NCBI GenBank assembly: GCA_022425325.1
Contig: JAKMFW010000004.1
Location: 1 to 38,599, forward strand
Length of the DNA stretch: 38,599 nt
Source: Acidimicrobiales bacterium
GTDB taxonomy: Bacteria > Actinomycetota > Acidimicrobiia > Acidimicrobiales > Aldehydirespiratoraceae
Direction: 5' to 3'
Made by a program: the position numbers and the translations under genes. A model generated the notes under the pieces. That model ran no database searches and was not told where the DNA came from. It worked only from the letters and a program-made list of their open reading frames with translations. Of the stretch, positions 15,982-24,050 are shown piece after piece; within the stretch, counting starts at the first letter, position 1, and every line of letters begins with the position of its first letter.

Positions 15982-16985
15982 GCGCAACCCCGATGGATCC
16001 CGACGCTGCGGCGGGTGGCGCTCACGAGCCGCCGCCACCTCGGCGCCTCGTCGTCTCCGCCGGGCAGCTCGGCCCGATCCACCGCAACGAATCGCGAGCA
16101 TCGGTCGTCGACCGCCTGATCCGTCTTCTCGAGCAGGCCCACAGCGAGGGCGCCGAACTGATCGCCTTTCCAGAATTGGCGCTCACCACCTTCTTCCCGC
16201 GCTGGTACGTCGAGGGTGATCCGGAGCTCGATCTCGACTCGTTCTACGAGACCGAGATGCCCGGTCCCGAGACCAAACGCCTCTTCGCGCGTGCCGCCGA
16301 ACTCGAGGTGGGGTTCTGTCTCGGGTACGCCGAGCTCACCCCCAATGGACGTCGCTTCAACACCCAGATCCTTGTTGAGCGCGACGGTTCGATCGTCGGC
16401 ACGTACCACAAGGTCCACCTGCCCGGTCATCGTGAACATGAGCCATGGCGGGAGTTTCAGCACCTCGAACGCCGCTACTTCGAACCCGGTGATTCGTTCG
16501 ATACGTGGAACGCGTTCGGCGGTGTCGTCGGGATGGCCACCTGCAACGACCGCCGATGGCCGGAGACCTACCGGGTGCTCGCATTGAACGGTGCCGAGCT
16601 GATCCTGATCGGTTACAACACGCCGAAGCACTACGCGCCCGACCCGAGCCAGGACCCGCTCCAGGGCTTCCACAATCGGCTCGTGATGCAGGCCGGGGCG
16701 TACCAGAACGGCTGCTACGTGATCGGCACCGCAAAGGGCGGGGACGAAGAGGGCGTGCCATCGCTCGCTGAGAGTTGCATCATCGCCCCGAGCGGCGAGA
16801 TCCTCGTCGGCTGCCATACCGAAGCCGACGAGGTCGTCACCGCCGAGATCGATCTCAGCCTCACCGCCAAGTACCGGGAGACGCTGTTCGACTTCGAGCG
16901 ATATCGGCGTCCCGACGCGTACGGCCCGATCACTGCCCAGAAGGGCGCCACGCCCCCATTCTCACCGGAGGTCAGTCATGGCTGA
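15978..16985 (+). CDS. N-carbamoyl-D-amino acid hydrolase-like nitrilase family protein
   Basis: A 335-aa carbon-nitrogen hydrolase. The catalytic triad is Glu66 (AFPEL), Lys145 (YHKVHLPG) and Cys189 (MATCNDRRWPE). LALTTFFPRW, DSFYETEMPGP, FQHLERRYFEPGD and LIGYNTPKH closely follow D-carbamoylases (DCase, HyuC type), more than beta-ureidopropionases. It would hydrolyse an N-carbamoyl compound to amine, CO2 and ammonia. An N-terminal Pro/Ala-rich extension of about 20 residues is unusual; a later start is possible. It overlaps its neighbours on both sides (4 and 8 nt). Confidence 0.88.
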   Translation: MSATPMDPDAAAGGAHEPPPPRRLVVSAGQLGPIHRNESRASVVDRLIRLLEQAHSEGAELIAFPELALTTFFPRWYVEGDPELDLDSFYETEMPGPETKRLFARAAELEVGFCLGYAELTPNGRRFNTQILVERDGSIVGTYHKVHLPGHREHEPWREFQHLERRYFEPGDSFDTWNAFGGVVGMATCNDRRWPETYRVLALNGAELILIGYNTPKHYAPDPSQDPLQGFHNRLVMQAGAYQNGCYVIGTAKGGDEEGVPSLAESCIIAPSGEILVGCHTEADEVVTAEIDLSLTAKYRETLFDFERYRRPDAYGPITAQKGATPPFSPEVSHG

Positions 16986-19566
16986 GTTCACCGTCAACGG
17001 CCAGACCGTCTCGGTCGGCGATCACCACGACCATCTGCTTGCAGCACTGCGTGACGAGTTGCGGATCACCTCGCCGAAGGACGGCTGTTCACCGTCGGGC
17101 CAGTGCGGGTGCTGCACGGTGTTGATCGACGGCAAAGCGCGCATCTCGTGCCAGACCTCGCTGGAGAAGGCGGCCGGCGCCGAGATCACCACGCTCGAGG
17201 GTGTCGACGAAGCCGAGCGGCAGCGAATGGCTGACACATTCGCCGCCCACGGTGCACTGCAGTGCGGCTTCTGCACACCTGGCATCGTGATGCGCACCGT
17301 CGCGTTGCTCGGCCGCGATAAGGAAACCACCCGCGACGACGCCGCCCGCCATCTCGGTGCCCATCTGTGCCGTTGCACCGGCTACGTGAAGATCCTCGAC
17401 GCCGTCGAATCGCTTGCCGCCGGCGAGACCCCGGTTGCCATCACGGAGGGTGGGGTCGGCGGACGCGGCGTGAAGTACGAGGGTCAGGAGCTCTCGCTCG
17501 GCGACCGCGGCTTCATCGACGACATGGAGCCCGAGGGCTGTCTGCACGGGGCGGTCGTCCTCAGCGAACACGCTCGCGCCGACATCATGGCCATCGAGCC
17601 AGCCGATGCGCTCGCCATGCCCGGCGTGGTTGCGGTGCTCACCGCCGATGATGTCCCCGGCGAGCTGCGCAGCGGGCTGATTCACAAGGATTGGCCGGCC
17701 TTCATCCCGGTCGGCGGCCGTACCTCTTATCTCGGCGATGTGGTGGCGCTTGTCGTGGCCGAAACCCGTGCCCAGGCTCGGGCTGCCACGTCGGCGGTCT
17801 CCGTGACCTACGACGTGCATGAGCCACTCACCGATCCGGCGGCGGCACTTGCCTCCGACGAAGATGCCGTCTGGACCCTCTCGGGCAATGAGCTCAGCCG
17901 GTCCACGTACGTCCGCGGCGACGTCGACGAGGCGCTCGCCCGATCGGCCCACGTGGCCCGGCAAACCTTCCAGACGCAGCGCATCGACCATGCCTTCCTC
18001 GAGCCCGAATCGACACTTGCGGTTCCGTCCATCGGCGCCGACGGCTCGACGGAATCGCTGTACGTGTATTCCGGCGGCCAGGGCGTATGGGACGACCGCA
18101 ACGACATCGCCCGGATGCTCGACGTCAGCACCGACAAGGTCACCGTCGAACTCGTGTCGAACGGCGGCGCATTCGGCGGCAAAGAGGACATGTCGAACCA
18201 GGGTCAGACCGCCCTCGCCGCCTGGCTGCTCGGTCGTCCGGTGAAGACCACCTTCTCGCGCGAAGAGTCGTTCCTCGTGCACACGAAACGCCACCCGATC
18301 CGCATGGAGTACGAGGTCGGCTGCAACACCGACGGCAAACTCCTCGCCGTCAAGGCCCGCATGATCGGCGACTCCGGTCCGTATGCCTCGGTGGGCATGA
18401 AGGTGCTGGAGCGGGCCGCTGGTCACGCAAGCGGGCCGTACGTCACCGAGACGATCGACATCGACGCCGTCGCGGTCCGCACCAACAACTCGGTGTGCGG
18501 CGCGTTTCGCGGTTTCGGCGCCAACCAGGCCCAGTTCGCGATGGAGGGCATGATGGATCGGCTCGCCGAGATGGCCGGCATCTCGGGGTGGGAGATCCGC
18601 AGCCGCAATGTCGTCGAGCCCGGCGTTGTGTGGGGCCCCGGCCAGATCATGGACGACGGCTGCCTCGGTGCCCGCGCCTGTCTCGACGCCGTGAAACCGG
18701 CATGGGATGCGGCGGTCGCTGCCGGGAATCCCGTCGGCATGGGGCTCGGCCTGAAGAACTCCGGTCTCGGAAACGGCGCCAACGAGGTCAGCCGTTCGAC
18801 CGTGCGGTTCGATCCCGACGGCACGATCGAGGTCCGACACTGCTGGACCGAGATGGGTCAGGGCATCCACACCGTCGCTCGCCAGGTTGCAGTCGAGGAA
18901 CTCGGTGTCGAACCCGATCGCATCACGGTCGTCGTCGACACCACCCGCGAGCTCGGCGCCGGTCAGACCACCGGCAGCCGCGGCACGGTCATGGGCGCCG
19001 GGTCGGTCGCCGATGCCTGCCGAAACGCGATGGCGGGCGGCTGCGAGGAGGGCGTCGAGTACGAGGGTGTCTATGTCGTCGACTGGACCAACTCGATCAA
19101 CGACGGCCTCGAGAATCCGGTGATCCACTCGACCTTCGGCTACGCCGCCCAGCTCGTCGAACTCGACCAGGAGACCGGCGAGATCGCCAAGGTCGTGGCG
19201 GCCCATGATGTCGGCCGAGCGGTCAACCCGTTGCTCTGCGAAGGCCAGATCGAGGGCGCCGTGCACATGGGGCTCGGCTACGCGCTCTCCGAGGGCTTCC
19301 CCTGCGACGAGCACGGCAAGCCACGCAACGAGACGCTGCGCTCACTCGACATCATCCGCCCGAAGGACATGCCGCCGACCGAGGTGATCCTCGTCGAGTC
19401 GCCCGACCCCAACTCGCCGTACGGCATCAAGGGTGTCGGCGAGATCGGACTTGTTCCCACCGCTGGCGCGGTTGCGGCGGCCCTGCACGCCCACGACGGC
19501 GAATGGCGTCACGAACTGCCGATGCGCACCGAGCGCAACCGAGAGCGGGCGAGCGCTTGGTCCTGA
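16978..19566 (+). CDS. FeS-Mo fused purine/xanthine hydroxylase
   Basis: An 862-aa fusion with a two-cluster [2Fe-2S] domain (residues 1-150) and a full Mo domain (about 160-862), but no FAD domain. FeS ligands: Cys37, Cys43, Cys45 or Cys46, and Cys58, then Cys96, Cys99, Cys131 and Cys133. Mo motifs: GGAFGGKED, AFRGFGANQ and GIKGVGE with Glu822 as catalytic base. This FeS-Mo layout and length match selenium-dependent-type xanthine dehydrogenases of purine-degrading bacteria. Electrons must go to a separate flavoprotein or ferredoxin. A GGAGG ribosome site lies 6 nt before the ATG. Confidence 0.9.
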   Translation: MAEFTVNGQTVSVGDHHDHLLAALRDELRITSPKDGCSPSGQCGCCTVLIDGKARISCQTSLEKAAGAEITTLEGVDEAERQRMADTFAAHGALQCGFCTPGIVMRTVALLGRDKETTRDDAARHLGAHLCRCTGYVKILDAVESLAAGETPVAITEGGVGGRGVKYEGQELSLGDRGFIDDMEPEGCLHGAVVLSEHARADIMAIEPADALAMPGVVAVLTADDVPGELRSGLIHKDWPAFIPVGGRTSYLGDVVALVVAETRAQARAATSAVSVTYDVHEPLTDPAAALASDEDAVWTLSGNELSRSTYVRGDVDEALARSAHVARQTFQTQRIDHAFLEPESTLAVPSIGADGSTESLYVYSGGQGVWDDRNDIARMLDVSTDKVTVELVSNGGAFGGKEDMSNQGQTALAAWLLGRPVKTTFSREESFLVHTKRHPIRMEYEVGCNTDGKLLAVKARMIGDSGPYASVGMKVLERAAGHASGPYVTETIDIDAVAVRTNNSVCGAFRGFGANQAQFAMEGMMDRLAEMAGISGWEIRSRNVVEPGVVWGPGQIMDDGCLGARACLDAVKPAWDAAVAAGNPVGMGLGLKNSGLGNGANEVSRSTVRFDPDGTIEVRHCWTEMGQGIHTVARQVAVEELGVEPDRITVVVDTTRELGAGQTTGSRGTVMGAGSVADACRNAMAGGCEEGVEYEGVYVVDWTNSINDGLENPVIHSTFGYAAQLVELDQETGEIAKVVAAHDVGRAVNPLLCEGQIEGAVHMGLGYALSEGFPCDEHGKPRNETLRSLDIIRPKDMPPTEVILVESPDPNSPYGIKGVGEIGLVPTAGAVAAALHAHDGEWRHELPMRTERNRERASAWS

Positions 19567-19571
19567 GCGAC

Positions 19572-19608
19572 CCACGCGTCTGCGCCGAGCGTGGTCGTGC
19601 GAGCACGA
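19572..19608. repeat. Two adjacent inverted repeats upstream of ssnA-like gene
   Basis: ccacgc/gcgtgg (19572-19577 and 19589-19594) is followed at once by the palindrome tcgtgcgagcacga (19595-19608). They fill the gap after the Mo hydroxylase. A termination/attenuation structure or an operator for the next gene are both possible; no T-run follows. Confidence 0.35.
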
Positions 19609-19636
19609 TCCACCTGCGAAGTGCGATGATCCGTTC

Positions 19637-20665
19637 ATGACGGTCTCGACACCGGGTCTGGTGTGTGCGCATCACCACCTGTACAGCGCACTCGCTCGCG
19701 GGATGCCGGCGCCGCCGCGAACACCCGGCGGCTTTCAGGAGATTCTTGAGCTCGTCTGGTGGCGACTCGACCTTGCGCTCGATCTGGAGGCGATCGAATG
19801 GTCGGCGAAGCTCGGCGCACTCGAGGCGCTCGAGCGGGGCACGACGGCGATCATCGACCATCACGAATCACCAAATGCGATCGAGGGCTCCCTCTCGGTC
19901 ATCGCCGACGCCTGTCAGGAGGTCGGCGTTCGGATCTCGTGCGCGTACGGCGTCACCGACCGTCACGGCCCCGAGGGGGCTGCTGCCGGTCTGGCCGAGA
20001 ATGATCGGTTCCTGGGCGACGGTGAACGCGAGGGGTATGTCGGCCTGCATGCCGCCTTCACGTGCTCCGACGACACGATCGCGGCGGCGGCGGAGCTGGC
20101 GAGGAAGCACGACGTCGGGGTGCATGTGCACGTCGCGGAAGGCGATTCCGACACCTGGCAACGGCTCGTCGATCACAGCGATGACGACTGGTTGATCGTC
20201 CACGGCGTCCACCTGCCTGACGATCACGGTCTTCGCGGCACCCTCGTACATAACCCTCGGTCGAACATGAACAACTCGGTCGGCTATGCCCGTCCAGCCC
20301 GGTTCGATGTGCCGATTGCGCTGGGCACCGACGGCATCGGCGCCGACATGCTCGAGGAGTTCCGGCTCGCCTATGTCGCCGCCCGCGCCGACGACGTCAC
20401 CGCCACTCCCGATCAGGCGTGGGGCTGGCTCCAGACCGGGTGGGATCTCATGCCGGCGGCGCTCGACGATCGGGTGTACTGGGCGGTCGAGTCCACCGAC
20501 CCCTGGCACCTTGCGTTCACGCCGGGTACCTCGCCGCTCGAGGTCGAGGTCGACGGGGAGGTCGTCTGGGACGGCGAGCCCACGCTCGTCGACGGCGACG
20601 AGATCCACGCCAAGGCAGCCGAGGCAGCGACGAAGCTGCACGCCCGTCTGGCTGCGCTCGACTAG
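19637..20665 (+). CDS. ssnA: SsnA-like aminohydrolase
   Basis: A 342-aa amidohydrolase matching SsnA of purine-degradation clusters: TPGLVCAHHHLYSALARGM, LVWWRLDLALD, IIDHHESPNAIEGSLS, VHVHVAEGDSD, HNPRSNMNNSVGYARP and ALGTDGIGADMLEEF. Metal His and Asp residues are intact. It starts at ATG 19637, directly before the first metal motif. The roughly 55-residue N-terminal beta-strand segment of SsnA is absent and there is no room for it before the upstream stop at 19566. The C-terminal beta strands (EVEVDGEVVWDG) remain. The likely role is hydrolytic deamination in purine breakdown; the exact reaction is unproven. Confidence 0.82.
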   Translation: MTVSTPGLVCAHHHLYSALARGMPAPPRTPGGFQEILELVWWRLDLALDLEAIEWSAKLGALEALERGTTAIIDHHESPNAIEGSLSVIADACQEVGVRISCAYGVTDRHGPEGAAAGLAENDRFLGDGEREGYVGLHAAFTCSDDTIAAAAELARKHDVGVHVHVAEGDSDTWQRLVDHSDDDWLIVHGVHLPDDHGLRGTLVHNPRSNMNNSVGYARPARFDVPIALGTDGIGADMLEEFRLAYVAARADDVTATPDQAWGWLQTGWDLMPAALDDRVYWAVESTDPWHLAFTPGTSPLEVEVDGEVVWDGEPTLVDGDEIHAKAAEAATKLHARLAALD

Positions 20666-20668
20666 GCG

Positions 20669-21406
20669 ATGATCGTCTACGACGACGAGCTGCGGGAGCG
20701 TCTGCGCACGAACCTGGCCTCGTTCGAACCGCGCCACCAGCCCCTCGACGGGCGGCGGCACGCTGCGGTGAGCGTGATCGTGCTCGACTCCGATGCCCAG
20801 CTCCACGGTGTCGACACGGCGTGGAGGTCACTCCCGGAACACGAGCGCACGAACCGACTCGACATGGTGCCTGGGCTTCCGTCCGGCCATGGGCTCAGCG
20901 GCTCGGTCGACGGTACGGCCGGTGGCGCGGCCTTCATCCTGACCCGTCGCGCGCAGCGGATGAGCGCCCACCCTGGCCAGTGGGCGTTCCCTGGCGGCCG
21001 CGTCGACGAGGGCGAGACGGCGGAGGAGGCTGCTCGGCGCGAGATCGAGGAGGAGGTCGGGCTGTGTGACCTCGACCTCCTCGGCCGACTCGACGACTAT
21101 CCGACCCGGTCGGGTTATGTGATCACGCCGTTCGTCTTCTGGGCCGGCGCCGAGGCCGAGCCGACCGCCAACCCCGATGAGGTGGCGTCGATTCATCGGA
21201 TTGCGATCACCGAACTGCTGCGACCGAACTCGCCGCGTTTCGTCGACATCCCCGAGAGCGATCGGCCTGTCATCCAGGTGCCGGTCGGTGAGGACCTCAT
21301 CCATGCCCCCACCGGGGCGGTGATGTACCAGTTCCGGGCGGTCGCCTACGAGGGTCGCGACGAACGGGTCGACGAGTACGACCAGCCGGTCTTTGCCTGG
21401 CAGTGA
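20669..21406 (+). CDS. NUDIX hydrolase, CoA pyrophosphatase-like
   Basis: A 245-aa NUDIX protein. The complete box runs from FPGGRVDEGET to REIEEEVGL (about residues 108-131), with the Glu pair for Mg2+ binding. RRAQRMSAHPGQWAFPGG before the box resembles the NudL/CoA-pyrophosphatase group, which cleaves CoA to 4'-phosphopantetheine and 3',5'-ADP. It starts 3 nt after the SsnA-like stop with no clear ribosome site, so translation may be coupled. It converges on the next gene with a 3-bp gap. Confidence 0.85.
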   Translation: MIVYDDELRERLRTNLASFEPRHQPLDGRRHAAVSVIVLDSDAQLHGVDTAWRSLPEHERTNRLDMVPGLPSGHGLSGSVDGTAGGAAFILTRRAQRMSAHPGQWAFPGGRVDEGETAEEAARREIEEEVGLCDLDLLGRLDDYPTRSGYVITPFVFWAGAEAEPTANPDEVASIHRIAITELLRPNSPRFVDIPESDRPVIQVPVGEDLIHAPTGAVMYQFRAVAYEGRDERVDEYDQPVFAWQ

Positions 21407-21409
21407 CCG

Positions 21410-22423
21410 CTACAGCGAATACACCCGGCGGGCGGTGCCGCTGAACATGGCCGTCTGTTCGTCGTCGCTGAAGTCGGCGACCAGCTTCTGGAAGACGTTC
21501 CACACCACGGTGTACGACGCCGACATCTTGTCGACCGGGAAGTTGCTCTCGAACATGCAACGATCGGGGCCGAAGCACTCGATCATGTGCTCGTACCAGC
21601 GGCGCTGATCGGCGAGGATCTGGTCGCTCGACGGGGGTTGAGCCATCCGCTCGTATCCGAAGCCGTTGTCGGGCATGGCGAGGCCGCCGAGTTTCGCAAC
21701 GACGTTCTCGCAGGCGGCGATCTCGCGCATGTCCTCACACCAGGTCGGGAAGATCTCGTCGTGTTTTCCGGCGAAACGGCCGACGCCGAGGGGTGTGCCG
21801 AAGTGGTCGAGCACCATGGTGGTCTCGGGTGCAGCACGGGCGACGGTGAGGAACTCACGGTTCTGATGGTGGTAGTGCCACGAGTCGTAGGTGAGATTGC
21901 GTTCGCCGAGCCGGCGCACACCGGCCTGGAATGCGGGGTCATCGGCGAGGCCCGCCGGTGAGCGGCCGGCGATCGTCAGCTCCTCGGGGGCGATCGGCGC
22001 CGACAGGGCGTGGCGGATGCCGCGAAAGAGACCGGCACCAGCGTCGATGTGGGCGTCGAGCACGTCGTCGACTGATACCGATCGCAGGTCGGCGGTGGCG
22101 ACGATGCCAGCGATCGGTGCCCGGTCGGGGTAGCGGTCGAGCAGTTCGGCGGCCGCGGCGGCGACGAAGCGGGTTTCGCCGACCGGGGCCATCGGGTCAT
22201 GGTCTCGGTGCGAGTAGCCGGCGCCGCACTCGACGAACACGGTCTTCACGATGTTGTGGCCCGAGCCGGTATCGGCCACGAGGTCGTCGACGCCATAGGT
22301 GAGCGGCAGTCCTGGCGGCCAGAGGTGGTGGTGGGGATCGACGATCGGGCGGGTCGGGTCGACCGGTTGTTCCGTGTAGGAGTCGAGCCAGTCCGGGGAC
22401 ATCGAAATCGCCATGGCGGTCAT
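21410..22423 (-). CDS. Amidohydrolase_2 family metal-dependent hydrolase
   Basis: A 337-aa TIM-barrel hydrolase from the ATG at 22423; the longer frame adds 33 Arg-rich residues running into the ribH promoter and is rejected. VDPHHHLWPP near the N-terminus is the metal-binding HxH, VLDHFGTPLG and the final FESNFPVDK are further family motifs. Members hydrolyse lactones or decarboxylate aromatic acids; the substrate here is unknown. A second in-frame ATG 9 nt downstream is also possible. It is divergent from ribH across 101 bp. Confidence 0.85.
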   Translation of the reverse strand: MTAMAISMSPDWLDSYTEQPVDPTRPIVDPHHHLWPPGLPLTYGVDDLVADTGSGHNIVKTVFVECGAGYSHRDHDPMAPVGETRFVAAAAAELLDRYPDRAPIAGIVATADLRSVSVDDVLDAHIDAGAGLFRGIRHALSAPIAPEELTIAGRSPAGLADDPAFQAGVRRLGERNLTYDSWHYHHQNREFLTVARAAPETTMVLDHFGTPLGVGRFAGKHDEIFPTWCEDMREIAACENVVAKLGGLAMPDNGFGYERMAQPPSSDQILADQRRWYEHMIECFGPDRCMFESNFPVDKMSASYTVVWNVFQKLVADFSDDEQTAMFSGTARRVYSL

Positions 22424-22511
22424 GGTCGCACGCCGACGAACGACGCGCCGAGGAAGCGCGACGTGTCGCACATCACGCACGTTCGACCTCTCTCCCCTCG
22501 TGAGGCGCCGA

Positions 22512-22524
22512 TAGGGTGCCACGT
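22512..22524 (+). promoter_or_regulatory. Leaderless -10 element for ribH
   Basis: TAGGGT (22512-22517), 7 nt, then the ATG at 22525. The element argues for that ATG rather than the upstream in-frame GTG at 22516, which it overlaps. Confidence 0.5.
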
Positions 22525-22968
22525 ATGAGTGACATCCGTGTGGCCTTCGTGATGGCGACCTGGCACGACGATCTGGTCGACCGCACCAAGCTGGGATTCT
22601 TCGAGCGCATGGCCGAGCTCGGTCACGGCGAGGATGCCATCGATGTGCACAAGCTGCCGGGCGCGCTCGAGTTCCCGCTTCACTGCAAGAAGCTGGCCCA
22701 GACCGGAAAGTACGACGTAATCGTCACGGCGGGCCTCGTGGTCGACGGCGGCATTTACGAGCACCGCTTCGTGGCCCACGCCGTCCTGCAGGGGATGATG
22801 AACGTCATGCTCGAGACCGATGTCCCGATCATGTCGGCCGTGCTCACCCCCCAGCAGTTCCACGAACACGACGTTCACCACGCGTTCTTCTATGACCATC
22901 TGGTCAAGAAGGGTCGTGAGGCTGCCGACGCTGCGGTTGCGACGGTCGCCAACCTGCGAAGCATCTGA
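22525..22968 (+). CDS. ribH: 6,7-dimethyl-8-ribityllumazine synthase, RibH2-like
   Basis: A 147-aa lumazine synthase. VAFVMATWHDDLVD, KLPGALEFPLHCKKLA, VVDGGIYEHRFVAHAV and the segment PIMSAVLTPQQFHEHDVHH follow the type II (RibH2, decameric Brucella-type) pattern, including the Trp after the first beta strand. It condenses 5-amino-6-ribitylamino-uracil with dihydroxybutanone phosphate in riboflavin synthesis. No other rib gene or FMN riboswitch is seen nearby, so it stands apart from any riboflavin operon. Confidence 0.93.
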   Translation: MSDIRVAFVMATWHDDLVDRTKLGFFERMAELGHGEDAIDVHKLPGALEFPLHCKKLAQTGKYDVIVTAGLVVDGGIYEHRFVAHAVLQGMMNVMLETDVPIMSAVLTPQQFHEHDVHHAFFYDHLVKKGREAADAAVATVANLRSI

Positions 22969-22982
22969 TCGCTTCGGCTCCC

Positions 22983-24050
22983 ATGCGCGTCACCCCGTTG
23001 GTGATCACCGCAGCCCTGGTGTTCGCGTCTGCCTGTGGCGATTCTGAGTCATCCGTGGTCGCCACCGCCACGACGACCACACCGACCACGACCGCTGCCC
23101 CGCCCGGCACGGCACCGGTAGAGACCACCACGACCGCACCGGCGAGCACCACGACGACCACGGACGTCGGGTGCGCCGACCCCCCGGTGTGTTTCTACGC
23201 CGTTGGAGAGAACGTCTGCAGTGTCGACGGCAACGCTCCCTGCGCCGACGACCCTCGCAACATCTATGTCAACGAGACGACCGGCTTCTCGTTCGCCTTT
23301 GACGAGAACTGGCGCCGACTCGGCACCGATACCGACGGTCGTATCCAACTGGTGCACGAGTACTTCGTGCCCGGAGACCCCTTCATTGTCGTGTCGTGGG
23401 AACCGACGATGGGCCGCACCCTCGACATGTTCGCCGACGAGTTGATCGCGTCGTCCGATCCCGACGCGATCGGGGCCTGGGACTGGGCGACCGACGAGCT
23501 GGGCGGTTTCGAGTGGGAGTCGGCTGACGGGTCTGTTCCTCAACGCAGTATCCGTGCCGTTCACCCCGACCCGTACTCGGGGCAGGCGATTCTCATCGAG
23601 TCCATCGGCTCGTGCATGGCGTTCTGCGAGGAAGTCGACAGAGACGACGCTGCAGATTCGCAGTGGAACCAGTCCGTCGGGATGATCCGCGACACCTGGG
23701 CATGGTGGGAGCCGGCGGAGCGCGAGGTCGACGAGTGCAACGTGCTCGGCGGAGGGCGGTACCGCGTCCGGTTCCCTGCGGGAGCCTTCGGAACCCGGAT
23801 CGAATGCGCCCTGGTTCGAGGTGAGACCTACCTCTTCCGAGTCGAGGTCGCCGAGGGCCAGACCCTCACCGCCGGCGTGTCCTCCGTGGAGGACAACGCC
23901 GTCTTCGCGATCTCGTCGCCGTCCGGTGCGTTGCTCGCCGAAGAGCAGACCGAGCTGGTCGTGTCCGGCACCGACGCCGGCAGCTACGAGATCGTCGTGG
24001 GGTCGATCCGGGGCAACGCCCCGTTCACGCTCGAGATCGACGTTCGCTGA
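22983..24050 (+). CDS. Lipoprotein with Thr-rich linker
   Basis: A 355-aa secreted protein. Residues 1-18 are a lipoprotein signal peptide with lipobox ASAC; residues about 28-61 are a Thr/Pro/Ala-rich linker with long Thr runs. The globular part starts with a Cys-containing segment (CADPPVCFYAVGENVC) and then NIYVNETTGFSFAFDENW, reminiscent of PsbP/MOG1-like secreted domains. The last 90 residues (ETYLFRVEVAEGQTL, GSYEIVVGS) look like a pre-peptidase C-terminal beta domain. Function unknown. It follows ribH by 14 bp and overlaps the serB start (TGATG). Confidence 0.75.
   Translation: MRVTPLVITAALVFASACGDSESSVVATATTTTPTTTAAPPGTAPVETTTTAPASTTTTTDVGCADPPVCFYAVGENVCSVDGNAPCADDPRNIYVNETTGFSFAFDENWRRLGTDTDGRIQLVHEYFVPGDPFIVVSWEPTMGRTLDMFADELIASSDPDAIGAWDWATDELGGFEWESADGSVPQRSIRAVHPDPYSGQAILIESIGSCMAFCEEVDRDDAADSQWNQSVGMIRDTWAWWEPAEREVDECNVLGGGRYRVRFPAGAFGTRIECALVRGETYLFRVEVAEGQTLTAGVSSVEDNAVFAISSPSGALLAEEQTELVVSGTDAGSYEIVVGSIRGNAPFTLEIDVR

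Noticed and set aside
17089-19314. A 741-aa open frame on the minus strand
   Set aside because: Antisense to the FeS-Mo hydroxylase; no domain, biased composition.
19433-19636. N-terminal extension of the SsnA-like gene
   Set aside because: It overlaps the upstream gene and its residues do not resemble the SsnA N-terminal strands.
22424-22524. FMN riboswitch before ribH
   Set aside because: The -10 element is only 7 nt from the ATG, leaving no space for a leader, and no conserved riboswitch core is seen.
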